Below, in pieces: positions 14,178-24,869 of a stretch of 64,000 nucleotides of DNA. The position numbers were made by a program, and so were the translations under genes. Source of the stretch: Posidonia oceanica. Lineage: Eukaryota; Streptophyta; Magnoliopsida; Alismatales; Posidoniaceae. The notes beneath the pieces were generated by a model. It saw only the letters and a program-made list of their open reading frames with translations. It made no database searches and had not been told where the DNA came from. The first letter of the stretch is position 1. Every line of letters begins with the position of its first letter. The stretch is taken from the NCBI GenBank assembly GCA_037176725.1, contig JAZBRS010000074.1, positions 60,640,001 through 60,704,000 on the forward strand. The letters are read 5' to 3'.

Positions 14178-14637
14178 CCTTCTGAACCCCTGCACAGCAT
14201 TCATTTGCATACCATTTGCATTGCATGCATCGTTTTCGCTTTTTGTTTCCTCGAACATGTAGAATAGGACTTCCTCTTCTTATCTATCAATTCCGTTCCT
14301 CCTTTCGCGTATTCCCACGTGTTTTGTATCGTGTTTCCCCTGGATTCACCACTTATTGCGACTTTCTTCCACCTTTTCCACGATCCGATCGCACCGCGAG
14401 CTTTGGGCAGCGTGCGAGACACATCGTGGAGCGGTTTAGTGGGAAACAGTCACAAAGCGGTGGTAATCCCCCCACTTGCTTGTTCTCCCAGTGTAGGTCT
14501 TCACACCTACTCTACGTGGCCCTTAAACAGTGCCTGTTCTCACACACACACTGTTGGCCTCCCCTTTCGCTTTTCTTATCCTCTCTCCTTGCATTTGCAT
14601 CTGCATGGTTTTGCCGAGGTTTTATTCCGCCGCTTTT

Positions 14638-15030
14638 GGCACCGTTTTGCGTGCCCGCTTTGCTTTTGGCACTGTTTCACGTGCCCGCTTTGTTTTCGGC
14701 ACCGTTTTGCGTGCCCGTTTTGTTTTTTGGCACCGTTTTGAGTGCCCGCTTTTTCTTTGGCACCATTTTGCGGGCCCGCTTGGCTTTTGGCACCGTTTTG
14801 CGTGCCTGCTTCGCTTTTGGCACCGTTTTGCGTGCCCGCTTTGTCTTCGGCACCGTTTTGCGTGCCTGCTTCGCTTTTGGCACCGTTTTGCGTGCCCGCT
14901 TCGCTTTTGGCACCGTTTTGCTTGCCCGCTTTGTTTCTGGCACTGTCTTGCGTGCCGATCTTGTTTTCTTGCACCATTTTGCGTGCCGCTCTCGTTTCTT
15001 GCATTGTTTCGCGTGCTTTATGCCATTTTC
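14638..15030 (+). repeat. 30-bp minisatellite in 5' LTR, about 13 units
   Basis: About thirteen tandem copies of a 30-bp unit beginning GGCACCGTTTTGCGTGCC, followed by CGCTT and a T-rich end. The last three are degenerate. Most units carry a GGCAC...GTGCC inverted repeat (5-bp arms, 8-nt spacer). The period of ten codons keeps several frames open, so the predicted proteins of about 140-290 residues here are artefacts. Confidence 0.85.
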
Positions 15031-15320
15031 CTTTGCATGTCGTCTGCATTGCTTGGTTTTACCATCGTTTTGCTTTTTCGCTTGCATTTGCATATAGGGC
15101 AGTGATGCTTACTACCTGGAGTTCTCACGAGCCAGGTTTCGCCCGGTTCGGAACACAAACAGCGCTGCTGAGCATTTAGATTGCACGTTTACTTTCCTTG
15201 CATTGCATCCCACCACTTAGAGCACACCTATGAGCATTCATTCTGGCATTCATTGGCATTTAGGCATCTAAATCTGCATTTCCCTGCGTATGCGAGCGTA
15301 AGCCTAGAAAGACCGATTCT

Positions 15321-15360
15321 CGGGCGCGTCAAGGGTGCCTAACACCTTCCCCGCGCGTAA
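15321..15360 (+). promoter_or_regulatory. U5-like GC-rich hairpin
   Basis: GGGTGCCTAACACCTTCC sits between CGCG-rich flanks, giving a short GGTG...CACC stem inside a longer potential CGCG-closed stem. The motif is preserved in the 3' LTR at 36751-36790 with one change. From memory, similar GGGTGCCTAACACC sequences occur near the 3' end of many Tat/Ogre LTRs. A role in RNA structure near the PBS is inferred. Confidence 0.4.
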
Positions 15361-15549
15361 CAGGAGTTCTTGCCCAGTCTTTTGGCCTGCAATGACCATA
15401 TCGCCCTTATCCTAGGCATGAGTCATCTCATTTGCATGTATTTGTATTTGTTTTCCTTTGCATAGCTTTACTTTGCATTTCTTGCTTGGTTTTGCGTGTT
15501 AACTCATGCATTTCCTTCGGTTTTCCTTGTCTCCCGATAATAGACACGG

Positions 15550-16100
15550 TGGCGACTCTGATTTGTCTTATCTTCTTCTTTTCTTACCTTTTCTCCTCTG
15601 TTTTAAGTGTTTTCGAGTTGAGCCCCCCTCCTCGGACATCGCCGCTAATAGTAAGCCTGATTCTGATTGGGATTACTACAGTGGCGACTCTGTTGGGGTT
15701 GCTAGACTCCGGCTTTTGCCTTTGCTTTCGCTCGCTTGCTTTGCATCTTTGTTTGCCTTTATGCCTTTGTCTGCCTTGTCTGTTTGCTTGTCTGCCTGTG
15801 TCGGCTCCCAGCGAGTCGCACAGTGGCGACTCCGCTAGGGATAGCAGACTCCGGCTTTCGCCTTCGCTTTTGCTCGCTTGGGATTTGCTTTCTTTGTTTG
15901 CTTTAGTGCCTCCTTTGGCTGTTTTGCTCGCTTTTCTGTGCAAACTCCTAGCGAGTCGTCTCATGGCTACTCTACTTAGGTGTTGCACCTCCTTTGCCTC
16001 GGTTTGCGCTCTGTTTTGCTTTGCTTTGCCTCGGTTGCTTGTTTATTTACTTATTTCTTTGCTTCTGCTCTTACTTGCTTTATAGCTTTCCTGTCTTTAT
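15550..16100 (+). repeat. About 140-bp tandem repeats carrying the PBS motif
   Basis: TGGCGACTC-type motifs begin at 15550 (in the LTR), 15682 (the PBS), 15824 and 15964 (TGGCTACTC, degenerate), at spacings of 132, 142 and 140 bp. The two middle copies also share the following GACTCCGGCTTT segment, a CTTTGC/CGCTTGC-rich stretch and a GCGAGTCG end, so this is a true tandem duplication spanning the LTR-leader boundary. Confidence 0.75.
15682..15699 (+). promoter_or_regulatory. Primer binding site (PBS)
   Basis: TGGCGACTCTGTTGGGGT starts two bases after the CA end of the 5' LTR. It begins with the TGG expected for pairing with a tRNA CCA end. It resembles the tRNA-Arg-type PBS that I recall for Ogre elements. 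The tRNA identity is from memory, not checked. Confidence 0.75.
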
Positions 16101-17147
16101 TTTCTTTATCCTGCTTGCTTGTTATTGCTTCATTTCCTACAATGCAGGTCTACATACTTGTTTGGCAACAATGCATGCTTTTTGAATGCTGAATGCTTTC
16201 CTTACACATTCGCTATGTCACTATGCACGCACATGCCTTGCATATATGCCTTTTGACATGATGAATGCTTTTTCTTCACTATCATGCTCACGAACACTCG
16301 CACATGCCATGCACTTGCCTTTTGCTGTGTTGTATGTTGTTTGCCTACCATATTTGGTTGATTTTCTTCCCTTTCGCACATGTCATGCCTAGGATAGTAG
16401 AGACTTGTCTGCTCTCCCCGTGGTTAACTAAAAATGGCAAGTAAAAATAACTTCTAGGAGCAACTAGAGACTTCAAACAATCCTTCACCCCCTTGGGTTA
16501 ATAAAATGCGCAAGATAAAAGACTTTAATCATTTGCATAAGCATCATATAGGGCATGCATCTTCTCATCTGAGTCCACCTATTAGTTTGCGAAGGATAGT
16601 CCCGACCTCTTGTTCCACTGCTTTGGGCATGGCACAAGTCAGTCGGTCTGTCCCCCCTTTGTTCAGGGGTCGTGTCGGTGTTAGTAGAGGGTACCATCCA
16701 CACTTTGGCGGAGTAGAGGCTACCAACGCACCACCCTATCATTACCTGAGCTCTGGGCCAGGAGTTAGGCAGGGAACCCACTTTTCTGACCTGAGTCGGT
16801 GACCCGTACACCCAGGGATACTCGAAGTAGATCACCCGCTAAGATACACTAGTTAGGTAAGGGGGCATATTAGAAAGCATACATATCATTCATGCCATTT
16901 AACTTAACTCATTTGCATCCGTCTTTTCAGTTTCTAACCCCAGTTTCCTTCTGTTTGTGTCAACAGTGATCGGTAAGCGAGTTCCCCTTGCTAGAGCTTG
17001 AGTACCGACCTTTGTTGACACCCCTGTTGCGACCTTATTCGCGACCATTCCCCTTCTGAGCTATCTGCCTTTGCGACGATAGCTCCTATTAGGAATCGCC
17101 GTTTGCACGCCCGTCGCAGCCCTATTCTCACGCACTCTAGGTCAGCA
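15700..17147 (+). other. Untranslated leader between PBS and gag
   Basis: About 1.4 kb. The first 400 bp are CTTTGC/GCTTG-rich and carry the PBS-like tandem repeats. The rest holds no recognised gene; the short frame at 16506-16802 resembles nothing I know. Ogre elements usually carry an extra ORF1 here, and I do not find it. A good splice acceptor (pyrimidine-rich, ending CAG at 16966) and a donor-like GGTAAGC just after it lie 180 bp upstream of the gag start. A copy of the LTR terminus TGTTGACACCCC lies at 17013-17024. Confidence 0.6.
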
Positions 17148-18179
17148 ATGGCCCAGTACGTCAGTGAGCCTCTTTTTACTCCTGTCACGGAGGGTGTTTC
17201 CATTCCGACCCCTCCGGTCGCTCCTTCTATCCCTTTTGTTTCCCCTCCGACGCCAGGGTTTCCTCCCCTGACGCCTCTAGGATCTTAGTATGTCCCGGGA
17301 CAGTGGCAAGCATCTCTTCCTCCGGATCCGGTCTTCGAGTCTATCTTGATGACCGTTACTCGCGCTTCGGAGACGCCACTGCCCCCTTCGTCCCAGGGAT
17401 ACGTCGCCTTTGACATCCCTCCTACCGCTGCCGCGACTTTTACTGTAGAACCTGTTCCTCCTGGATAGTCTGTGTCCGTGCCATTTGCCTCTCAACCTTC
17501 ACCGGCACTGCACTTCAGCGTCGCCACCGACGAGACGCCTGAGGCGCAGTACCAGCAGTTGATGGAGCTTGCCCAGCGGCTCCAGGGTATGGCTCTATCG
17601 GTTCGTCCTTCTTGTGCTCCTCTTGTCCCTGAGGTTCCTTTAAGGCCAGTCCCTGCATTTCATGCATCTACCTCCACACCTCCGCCTCGACCATCGTCTC
17701 AACTGCTCACGGTTCCGACGATGGGGGCCCGTTTACCGCCTCCTGCTGCACAACACCAAGCACAGCATGCTCCTCTTCCCCTTGGTGGTCAGTCCTTTGG
17801 ACCGGCTGGAGCCCAGTACCTCACTGGCTCGCTGTCTGGCACCCCGCCTGTACAGCAACTGGTGCTCCGTCATCCTACCCCTATCACAGCATAGCATGGC
17901 ATTTACTCTTCTCCTTTGCATCAAGCCCAGCATCCTGCATACACTCCTGCATACACAGTTCCCCAGCACAGATACGTTGGCCATCCCATTGCTCCACCAG
18001 GCGACGCTATGGTAGATCCGGAGGAGCACTTAGGTGCGACCCATTCTGCGTATGTGCTCACTACCCCTGCTGATCTCTCCCCTATAACAGCAACTCTGGA
18101 CCCCATCAACAACCAGATGGACGTCTTGGAGAAGGCACTATGACTAGTGCAGGGTACTGAGCACCAGACCTACCAATTT

Positions 18180-18720
18180 CGGGACCTCTGCTGCTTTCCA
18201 GAGGCGGTACTCCCTCCGAACTTCGAGAAATACAATGGTAGGGGCTGCCCCGTGGCACACCTGAAGGCGTATTACGGTGATCTCGCTCAGCTTCAGGCTG
18301 ACGAGAGGTTGCTGATCCGCCTGTTCCAGAAGAGTTTGACCGGGCCGGCACTCAAATGGTTCACATCGCTTAATATGTCAGCCATCAAGACTTGGAAAGA
18401 TCTCAGTCAGGCGTTCCTGGAACAATACTCCTTCAACCTCGATCTGGTCCCAAAGCGGGCGGACTTGATCGCAATCAAGCAGAATTTCGGCAAGCCGTTC
18501 GGGGAGTACGTCGGCCGCTGGCGCGCCCTTGCCTCTCAGGTTCGAGATAGACCCTCTGACGAGGAGTCTATTGAGATCGTCATCAAAGGGGCGCAGCCAT
18601 CTCTTGGAGCTCTACTTAGCATCCAACCAGTCACTACTTTTGCAGCACTCATCAGAGCTGGAGCGCGCGTGGAGAGTTCTTTGTGGAGTGGCAACTTCCC
18701 GGCCCTCTTTGCGTTCACTA
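18180..18720 (+). pseudogene. gag: GAG capsid-like domain (Retrotrans_gag)
   Basis: Part of the open stretch 18144-21326. The segment has the plant Ty3 capsid pattern: LPPNFEKYNG, then HLKAYYGDLAQL, LIRLFQKSLTGPALKWF, a TWKDLSQAFLEQY helix, and FGEYVGRWRALASQV. It builds the virus-like particle that packages element RNA. The upstream part (17148-18143) is Pro/Ser-rich, low in conserved features, and broken by four stops (17286, 17466, 17892, 18141), so the capsid core is intact but its N-terminal extension is not. After the core comes an Asn/Ser-rich low-complexity stretch (about 18730-18790) and a basic, Pro-rich region leading to the zinc knuckle. Confidence 0.88.
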
Positions 18721-19142
18721 AGCAGGCCGCAATCAGCAGTAACAGTGCCAACAGCAGCGCCTCCAACAACAACAGCGGCAGCAGCAACAACCGCCCAAAG
18801 AGGAAGGACTCGCCGAAAACCGCTGTTGCATTTGTCGACTCCCCTGCTGTGCCTGTTCGCTTGCCATCCCGGCCTGCCCCAGCTCAGATGGTGTACGCTC
18901 CTGCACCTAGGAATCCACCCACACCACAAATCACAACCACCGCTAGACCGGTCTACCCTGCCGCACCGGTTCAGCAAGGCTCATACCAGAGGCAAAGAAG
19001 GCCACCCACTGAGAAACAGAAATTCGCCCCACTGGTGGAACCGCTCACGGTCATCTTGCCAAAGGTTGCATCGCTCCTAAAGTTCCCGGAGGTTCATCCG
19101 CCCCCAAGTCCTTTGCCACATTGGTTCAGGGCGAACCTCTTC

Positions 19143-19184
19143 TGCAATTTCCATCGAAGTACCGGGCACTCGACGAACAATTGC
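19143..19184 (+). other. Gag zinc knuckle, CX2HX4HX4C variant
   Basis: Spacing is C (19143), H (19152), H (19167), C (19182), with a GH pair as in retroviral knuckles but His in place of the second Cys. From memory this His-containing form, followed by an aliphatic IQDLIESG helix, is typical of Tat/Ogre gag rather than degenerate. It should bind zinc and element RNA. Confidence 0.7.
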
Positions 19185-20282
19185 TACTCCTTGCGGAATG
19201 CCATTCAGGATTTAATCGAATCGGGAACGATTGTGATTGACATGCACGAGGCATCCACTCAAGCACACACACATGCATCTGCACATTCAGCTGTTCCCCC
19301 TCATTCTGGCATCATCCACCAACCCTTACCGGAGCACTCTTGTCCGGGAGGGGCGGGAACCTCAGGCATCCACTCTGTCTTCCCTTCTAGGCCTACTACC
19401 TCTGTAGTAGACCCTTTTGATCTTATCTCTGTTATTTCTGAGCCTTTCCCTGTAAATCTCTATCTTGCGGCAGTTGCCAGCTTCGAGTCGGGAATTCACA
19501 TGATCCGACCGCGTGCCAGGCCGGAGTGCCCCTTCGCGCCCCCTACTGTGCTTCCTCAGGCTCAATCCCTTGTACACCTTCTAGCTAGGGCCCAGCCTAG
19601 ATCCCCCGTCCACCTCTTAGGGCGACCTCAGCTAGAATTCCCTGTACACCTCCTAGGCAGACCTCAACCTGCCCTAGCCTTCCCACCCCAACAACCATAC
19701 CCTCTAGGTAAACCTCAATACCCAGTAGGTCCCCCTGTAACCCCTCCTGTGCTCACAGCACGTGCTCCAGTGGTTATTGATTTAACCTTGGACACCCATC
19801 GCGTCCCTTACAGCTACGCCACAGAAATGTGTGCGGAAGTAACGCGATTGGGGAGGGTCTACAGGCCCCCAGCACCAGCAATTAGTCCAAATCACCCTAA
19901 ACCTGCTATGCCCCCACCCTCCAACCAACCCGTAGTGGATCCAACCTCAAACCAACCTGTAGCAAGCCAAACCCCTGACCAGCCTGTAGCGGCCCAACTT
20001 CCTGCCACTACCCCCTTAGAGCTTGCCAAAACAACCCCTCCTGTTGCCAAAAAGAACCAACCCAAGGCAGACATAACCTCCCAACTTAAGAAGGTCAAAG
20101 CTGACATTTCCATTTGGGACCTAATCCACACCTCTGCCGAACACCGCGAGGCTTTTCTTCGCGTGTTCCAGGCTGCCCGTGTGTCCCAGTCTATTGAGCC
20201 TTCAGCCTTGGAGAGCATGGTAGGGATGATTGCGGAGCCCCAGGTCATCTCTTTTACAAGTGATGAACTACCTCCGGCGGGT

Positions 20283-20660
20283 ATTAATCATAATCAACGT
20301 CTGTTCGTCACGGTTCAGTTCAAAAACTTTCGCATTCCCCTAACGCTGATTGATAATGGGTCAGGCCTTAACGTCTGCCCCTTGCTTACTGCAACCAAGC
20401 TCGGATTCAAAGCCGAGGACATCACGCCAGCCGTGAAGGGAATGACAGCTTTTGACAACACCCACCATGACGCTCTAGGAATCCTGATTATTCCTTTTGT
20501 TATCGGCCCGGTCGTCTTCGATGTAGAATTCTATGTCGTCGACTTGAAGCCGAATTTCAATCTTCTGCTTGAGCGCCCTTGGCTCCACAAGCATCAGGTC
20601 CTTCCTTCGACCCTCCATCGGATGATAAAGTACCGTCGCGGCGATGATGTCATTGTCGTC
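20283..20660 (+). pseudogene. pro: Aspartic protease domain (retropepsin)
   Basis: The active-site segment LIDNGSGLNVCP places the catalytic Asp at 20352 (about residue 1069 of the polyprotein). A downstream hydrophobic-hydrophobic-Gly region ends in LLERPWLH. Related elements have LLGRPW, so the Glu codon at 20571 is probably a Gly-to-Glu change (GGG to GAG) in the conserved flap/C-terminal motif, another likely inactivating lesion. The domain would cleave the polyprotein. It lies in the stop-free stretch 18144-21326, fused to gag as in other Tat elements. Confidence 0.88.
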
Positions 20661-20829
20661 ATGGCAGAGAACTTTGAGAAGGAGCAGATCGAAGCAGTCT
20701 CCCCCGTGTCTTCACAAGCTATCCCGTTTGACCCTGAGACTTCTGAAGCTCTATATCGTGTTAATCGGTGCGAGCTGGTTAACTTCATTCCTGATCTTGA
20801 ACGTGTCAACTCCTTGGCCGTTCACAGCA

Positions 20830-20975
20830 ACCCCTTCCGAATGGTCGAGAATGTATGTCACAGGTGGGGTTACGTAAAGGGTACACCGCTCGGGCGTCAT
20901 AGGCAGGGGATCGCAGAGCCGATCGCAGCGGTGGAGCGGAGGAAATCTGAAGGCCTCGGTTACGAACCCAAGCTC
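20830..20975 (+). other. G-patch-like segment after protease
   Basis: A glycine-spaced segment (WGYVKGTPLGRHRQG, then GLGYEP) follows the protease. Similar GLG-type motifs occur after the protease in Ogre and other Tat polyproteins as I recall them. G-patches usually contact RNA or RNA helicases, so a role in RNA binding is inferred only. Confidence 0.45.
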
Positions 20976-21326
20976 AACGAAGATCACTGCCTTCAGCTCA
21001 ATGATCAAGAACCAGCCATCCCCAGAGACCTCACTAACTTCACCAGTGCAAGAGTTCTGGGATCGACCAACTATCAAGCCGCGGTACCGGCAGAAGACTG
21101 GGTCTGCATTGAGGACTACTACTCGAATGAGGAGCAGTCTGGCACAGTAGAGGCAGTCCCGACTGGCAGCAAGGCAATGATCAGCACGGAGGCACCACAG
21201 TCAGCATGTTCAGCTCTCCCTCTAGCAGATACAGTAGACAGCTCAGCAGGCTCTGTGGTAGAACTAGCAAGCTCTCACACTTTTGCAGCCACATCCGCAT
21301 TACAAGTACAGGCAGCAGCGGTATAG

Positions 21327-22439
21327 GAGTCAGAGACACTCCTTCTGGCAGAATCGTGCAGGCTACCTGCGGTCACAGTCGCACTAGTGCCACTGTCACT
21401 CTCTCTGGAGGGACAGTTGATTAATTCAGTCAACAGCGTGACTCAGCCTACTCCAGCAACCGCATCACTAGGAGTGCAGTCGGCGCAGTCCGCTTCGCAT
21501 CTTCCTGACGCAAAGCAACAACTCTCATGGCAGGCCCCCATGGCATCAGACGCTGCACTCTCACAGTCACAACCAGGTGCAAAGGACCAACTGAGCACCA
21601 TAGTCTCCCGGCCCTTGAGCCCTCAGAAGAGCAGCTCTGCCTGCCCTCCACCCGCAACAGTGACTCTGGCAGCATACCCATCTATGGCCCCGCTGACCAG
21701 TCTGTTTGGATCTCGCATGCCAAAGCTGCCATTATCAGGCGCGCCCATGAGCCAGATCATGCAAATTCCAAGGGCAGCGATCCATCTTGCAGGCGGGCCA
21801 GCGCCGCAGGCCCCCAGCGCCTACTACGTCGACTCACCCTCCGACGAGGAGGAAGGAGTGGCGATAGAAGTCCAGGTCGATTCATGGATGTCCGTCTTAG
21901 AGCTACTTTATCAAGAACAAATCAAGTCGATAGCAGAAGACCTGGTAGAGCATCGAGCCGCAGAAAGGAAAGGGAAAGCCGTGGTTACGGACCCCCCTCT
22001 GCAAGAAGACCATGCCTCTATCATGGCCTTAGAAGAAGGCTCGGCAGCACCGGACTCCCCTAGACCAGATGAACTCATCACTCTCCGACCAGAAGGCAGG
22101 TCTAGGTGGTTTGTGCAATACATGCCTCACTAGGGCAGCATAGCGAGCGGCAATGCCCAGATCAGCCGCCAGTCTGGCATACCCTCCACAAGCACACTAG
22201 AAGACTCAGAGGAGGAAGCACTAGCAATCCAAGTAGCTGCAGTAACAGAGCAGAAAGCAGAATCAGTAGCAAAGTTGTTAGCAGCCTCAGTAGCAGGGCC
22301 ATCAGCGGTATCAGCGGCAGAATCAGCAAGGCCTTCAGCAGTATCAGCGGAGCACTCAGCAGAATCAGTCAGGCCAGAGCAAACAGTAGAAGGAGTTGCT
22401 GGGACAGAGGTCGCGCGCTGAGGCTACAAGAATACTCGA
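21327..22439 (+). pseudogene. Low-complexity linker between protease and RT
   Basis: In phase with gag and pol but without a recognisable fold. It is rich in Ala, Ser, Pro and Gln, with an acidic patch and a DNA-level short repeat (CAGTATCAGCGG-like) at about 22240-22400 that gives Ala-Ser-Val/Ala-Glu-Ser runs. Stops are TAG at 21324 (just before), TAG at 22131 and TGA at 22419. In Ogre an intron lies between protease and RT. This is where it would be, but I see no convincing donor-acceptor pair, and the preserved phase argues that this copy or its ancestor translated through. Confidence 0.6.
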
Positions 22440-22854
22440 GTGAGCGTGACCATCCTGAAGCGTCACCAGGGCCAAGCAGCGGAACATATACACTCTTTCG
22501 ACATCACAAATCCTTCTTTTGAGAAAGAGATCCTCTCGGAACTTATTGCTTATGGAGAGGAGGACGATACGGGCATGGAAGAGACTGACGAACCATTGCC
22601 CGAGTTTCGGCCCTATGACGACGACCCAAAAGGCCCCAACCTCCATGTTGAAGAAGAAACAGAGGTTGTCAACATCAGCACAGTTGAGGAAGTCAGAGAA
22701 GTTCGTATCAGTGCTCAGCTGTCCTCCCAGGCTCGAACAGAGTTCATCACATTTTTGAAAGAATATGCGGATATCTTCGCCTGGAGTTACGAGGATATGG
22801 TCGGCCTTGACATAGAGATAGTGGTGCACAATCTGCCCTTAAACCCGAATGCCA

Positions 22855-23470
22855 AGCCAGTGAAGCAAAAACTAAGAAGATGGCGACCGCAGTGGCAGCT
22901 CATTATCAAAGAAGAGATAATGAAGTAGCTCAGAGTCAACTTTCTGAAGGTCGTTCTTTATCCTAAGTGGCTGGCCAACATTGTACCTGTGCCCAAGAAA
23001 GATGGCCGAGTTCGGATCTGCATCGACTATAGGGACCTGAACAAGGCGAGTCCCAAGGACGACTTCCCCTTGCCTCACATAGACGTCCTAGTCGACAATA
23101 CAGTGGGCCACAAAATGCTCTCCTTCATGGACGGCTTTTCTGGATATAATCAAGTTAAAATGGCAGAAGAAGACATGGAAAAGACTTCATTCATCACCCC
23201 TTGGGGAGTCTTCTACTACCAAGTCATGCCGTTCGGTCTGAAGAATGCTAGTGTGACCTATCAGAGGGCCATGACTGTGCTGTTCCACGACCTCATGCAC
23301 CAAGAAGTAGAGGTCTACGTAGACGACATGATTGCCAAAACCAGAGAGCCTGAAGACCATCTTGCTTGTCTAAAAAAGCTCTTTGACCGTCTACGGAAGT
23401 ACAAATTGCGCCTAAATCCCAAGAAGTGTGTATTCGGGGTGTCCTCTGGCAAGCTGCTCGGCTACATTAT
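22855..23470 (+). pseudogene. pol (RT): Reverse transcriptase domain
   Basis: Ty3-type RT copying element RNA into DNA. Visible motifs are RICIDYRDLN, FPLPHIDVLVD, FMDGFSGYNQ (first catalytic Asp), PFGLKNA, and YVDD at 23316-23327 with the other two catalytic Asp residues, followed by the thumb motif LRLNPKKC and LLGYIIS. An in-frame TAG at 22926 sits just upstream of the fingers, so the rest is intact only as a fragment open from 22929 to 24257. Confidence 0.95.
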
Positions 23471-23699
23471 TAGCCAAAGGGGGATTGAAGTGGACCCGAT
23501 GAAAGCAAAAGCCATCGTGGACATGCCACCCCCTAGAACTGAAAAGGAGGTCAGAAGTCTGCTTGCGCGTTTACAGTATATCAGTCGCTTTATTGCACAG
23601 CTTACGCCCATCTGTGAACCCATATTCAAGCTCCTGAAGAAGAATGCGCAAATCGACTGGAGCGAGGAGTGTCAGGCTGCATTTGCCAAGATCAAGCAG

Positions 23700-24110
23700 C
23701 TGTTGATCAAGCCTCCTGTCCTGGTTCCCCCTACACCAGGGAGACTTTTGCTTCTCTACCTTTCTACCACGCAGCATTCCATGGGCGCCGTCTTGGGCCA
23801 ACATGACGAATCTGGTAGAAAGGAGCGTGCCATCTATTACCTGAGCAAGAAGATTAATGAATGCGAAGCCATGTACAGTACACTAGAGAAGACCTGCCTG
23901 TCCCTTGTCTGGGCTGCACAGAAGTTGAGGCACTACATGATGGCATACCCTGTTCAGCTCTTATGCCGGCATGATCCTATCAAGTTCCGCTTTCAAAAGC
24001 CGGCCATGGTAGGCAGATGTGCTAAGTGGCAGGTGTTATTATCTCAGTACGACATCACCTTTGTCACACAGAAATCCATGAAGGGTCAGGCCATGGCAGA
24101 CCATCTTGCT
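23700..24110 (+). pseudogene. pol (RNH): Native Ty3 RNase H, degenerate active site
   Basis: The LLLYLSTTQHSMGAVLGQ and RAIYYLSKKINECEAMYSTLE motifs identify the RNase H that follows RT in all Ty3 elements. Where most families have an Asp in the first strand (TDAS), this copy has Ser. That loss is shared, as far as I recall, by Tat elements, which carry a second RNase H instead. It is therefore probably a lineage property rather than decay. The domain is uninterrupted here. Confidence 0.8.
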
Positions 24111-24218
24111 GATCTTCCTCTGCCTGAATACCAACCCCTCCAGACGCAGTTCCTTGACGAGGACATCCTCTTCGCAATGGAAGACTCTGAGGAGAAAGAT
24201 CCTGAAAAACAAGAGGAA

Positions 24219-24610
24219 TGGCAGCTCTACTTTGATGGCGCTGTCAACAAAAAGGGCTGAGGCGTAGGCGCAGTGCTGACCACGCCCCAGGGACAGATGA
24301 TTCCTTTTGCGAGGAAGCTGACTTTCACCTGCACAAATAATGAAGCGGAATATGAAGCATGCATCCTAGGGTTGAAAGTCACCCTCGAGCATAAGGCGCG
24401 GAAGCTGCATGTGCACGGTGATGCCATGCTAGTGATTTCTCAAGTGAACGGCGACTGGAGGACAAAATATCCCAAACTTGTGCCGTATCACGAACACCTG
24501 CTGAGGCTGATGGAAGAATTTGAGAGCATCTGCTTCACATACATGAACAGAGCAAAGAACGCGTACGCAGACGCACTAGCAACTCTGGTATCCTGGCTCA
24601 CTATACCTGA
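24219..24610 (+). pseudogene. pol (aRNH): Second, archaeal-type RNase H (aRNH)
   Basis: YFDGAVNKKG, then NEAEYEACILGL, HGDAMLVISQV and NAYADALATL give the Asp, Glu, Asp and final Asp expected for an RNase HI. This additional domain between native RNase H and integrase is diagnostic of the Tat lineage and is thought to supply the activity lost from the native domain. A TGA at 24258 cuts it in the first beta hairpin, right after the first catalytic Asp (24234), so this copy cannot make a whole domain without readthrough. Confidence 0.9.
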
Positions 24611-24869
24611 AGACAGCACAGTGGATGTATCTGTTACCCGCATTGAGCAGCCTGCATACTTCATGAACATAGAAGAGGCGGATCCAGCAGAGGAGCGGCC
24701 CTGGTATCAAGATATAAAATCTTTCCTAGAGTCTGGCAGCTTTCCTCCTGATACCGCGGCAGCAGACAAAAGAACTCTGGTTCGTCTGGCGTCAAAGTAT
24801 GTGTTGGGGGCTGGGCAGTTGTACAGAAGGTCATATAATCAGATGCTGCTGCGCTGCCTGAACAGATCA

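Larger units (their letters stand above)
9880..15680 (+). repeat. 5' LTR
   Basis: Starts TGTTGACACCCC and ends ATTACTACA, matching 31418-37109. In order it contains AT-rich leader sequence, a CT-rich tract (about 10280-10550), a strongly A-rich tract (about 10550-11300), a second CT-rich tract (about 11340-11580), a more GC-balanced block (11600-12960), a TGCAT-rich block (about 13000-13960), a CAG/GTAAGT donor (14169-14177), a 30-bp minisatellite (14638-15030) and a U5-like hairpin (15321-15360). Relative to the 3' LTR it has 103 extra bases at 10161-10264, two extra minisatellite units (60 bp), and lacks insertions of 22 and 32 bp. These four differences sum to the observed 109 bp. Several TATAAAA strings (for example near 13095) are promoter candidates, but I cannot place the transcription start. 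Short frames here are not credible genes. Confidence 0.95.

Noticed and set aside
14216..15097. 293-codon frame with FGTVLRAR-type repeats (and its 3' LTR counterpart)
   Set aside because: It translates the 30-bp LTR minisatellite; other frames on both strands are equally open.
16506..16802. Possible Ogre ORF1 in the leader
   Set aside because: Only 98 codons, no resemblance to known ORF1, and no extension in any phase.
21327..22439. Intron between protease and RT, as in Ogre
   Set aside because: No convincing donor-acceptor pair, and the reading phase is kept through the region. It remains possible but unsupported.
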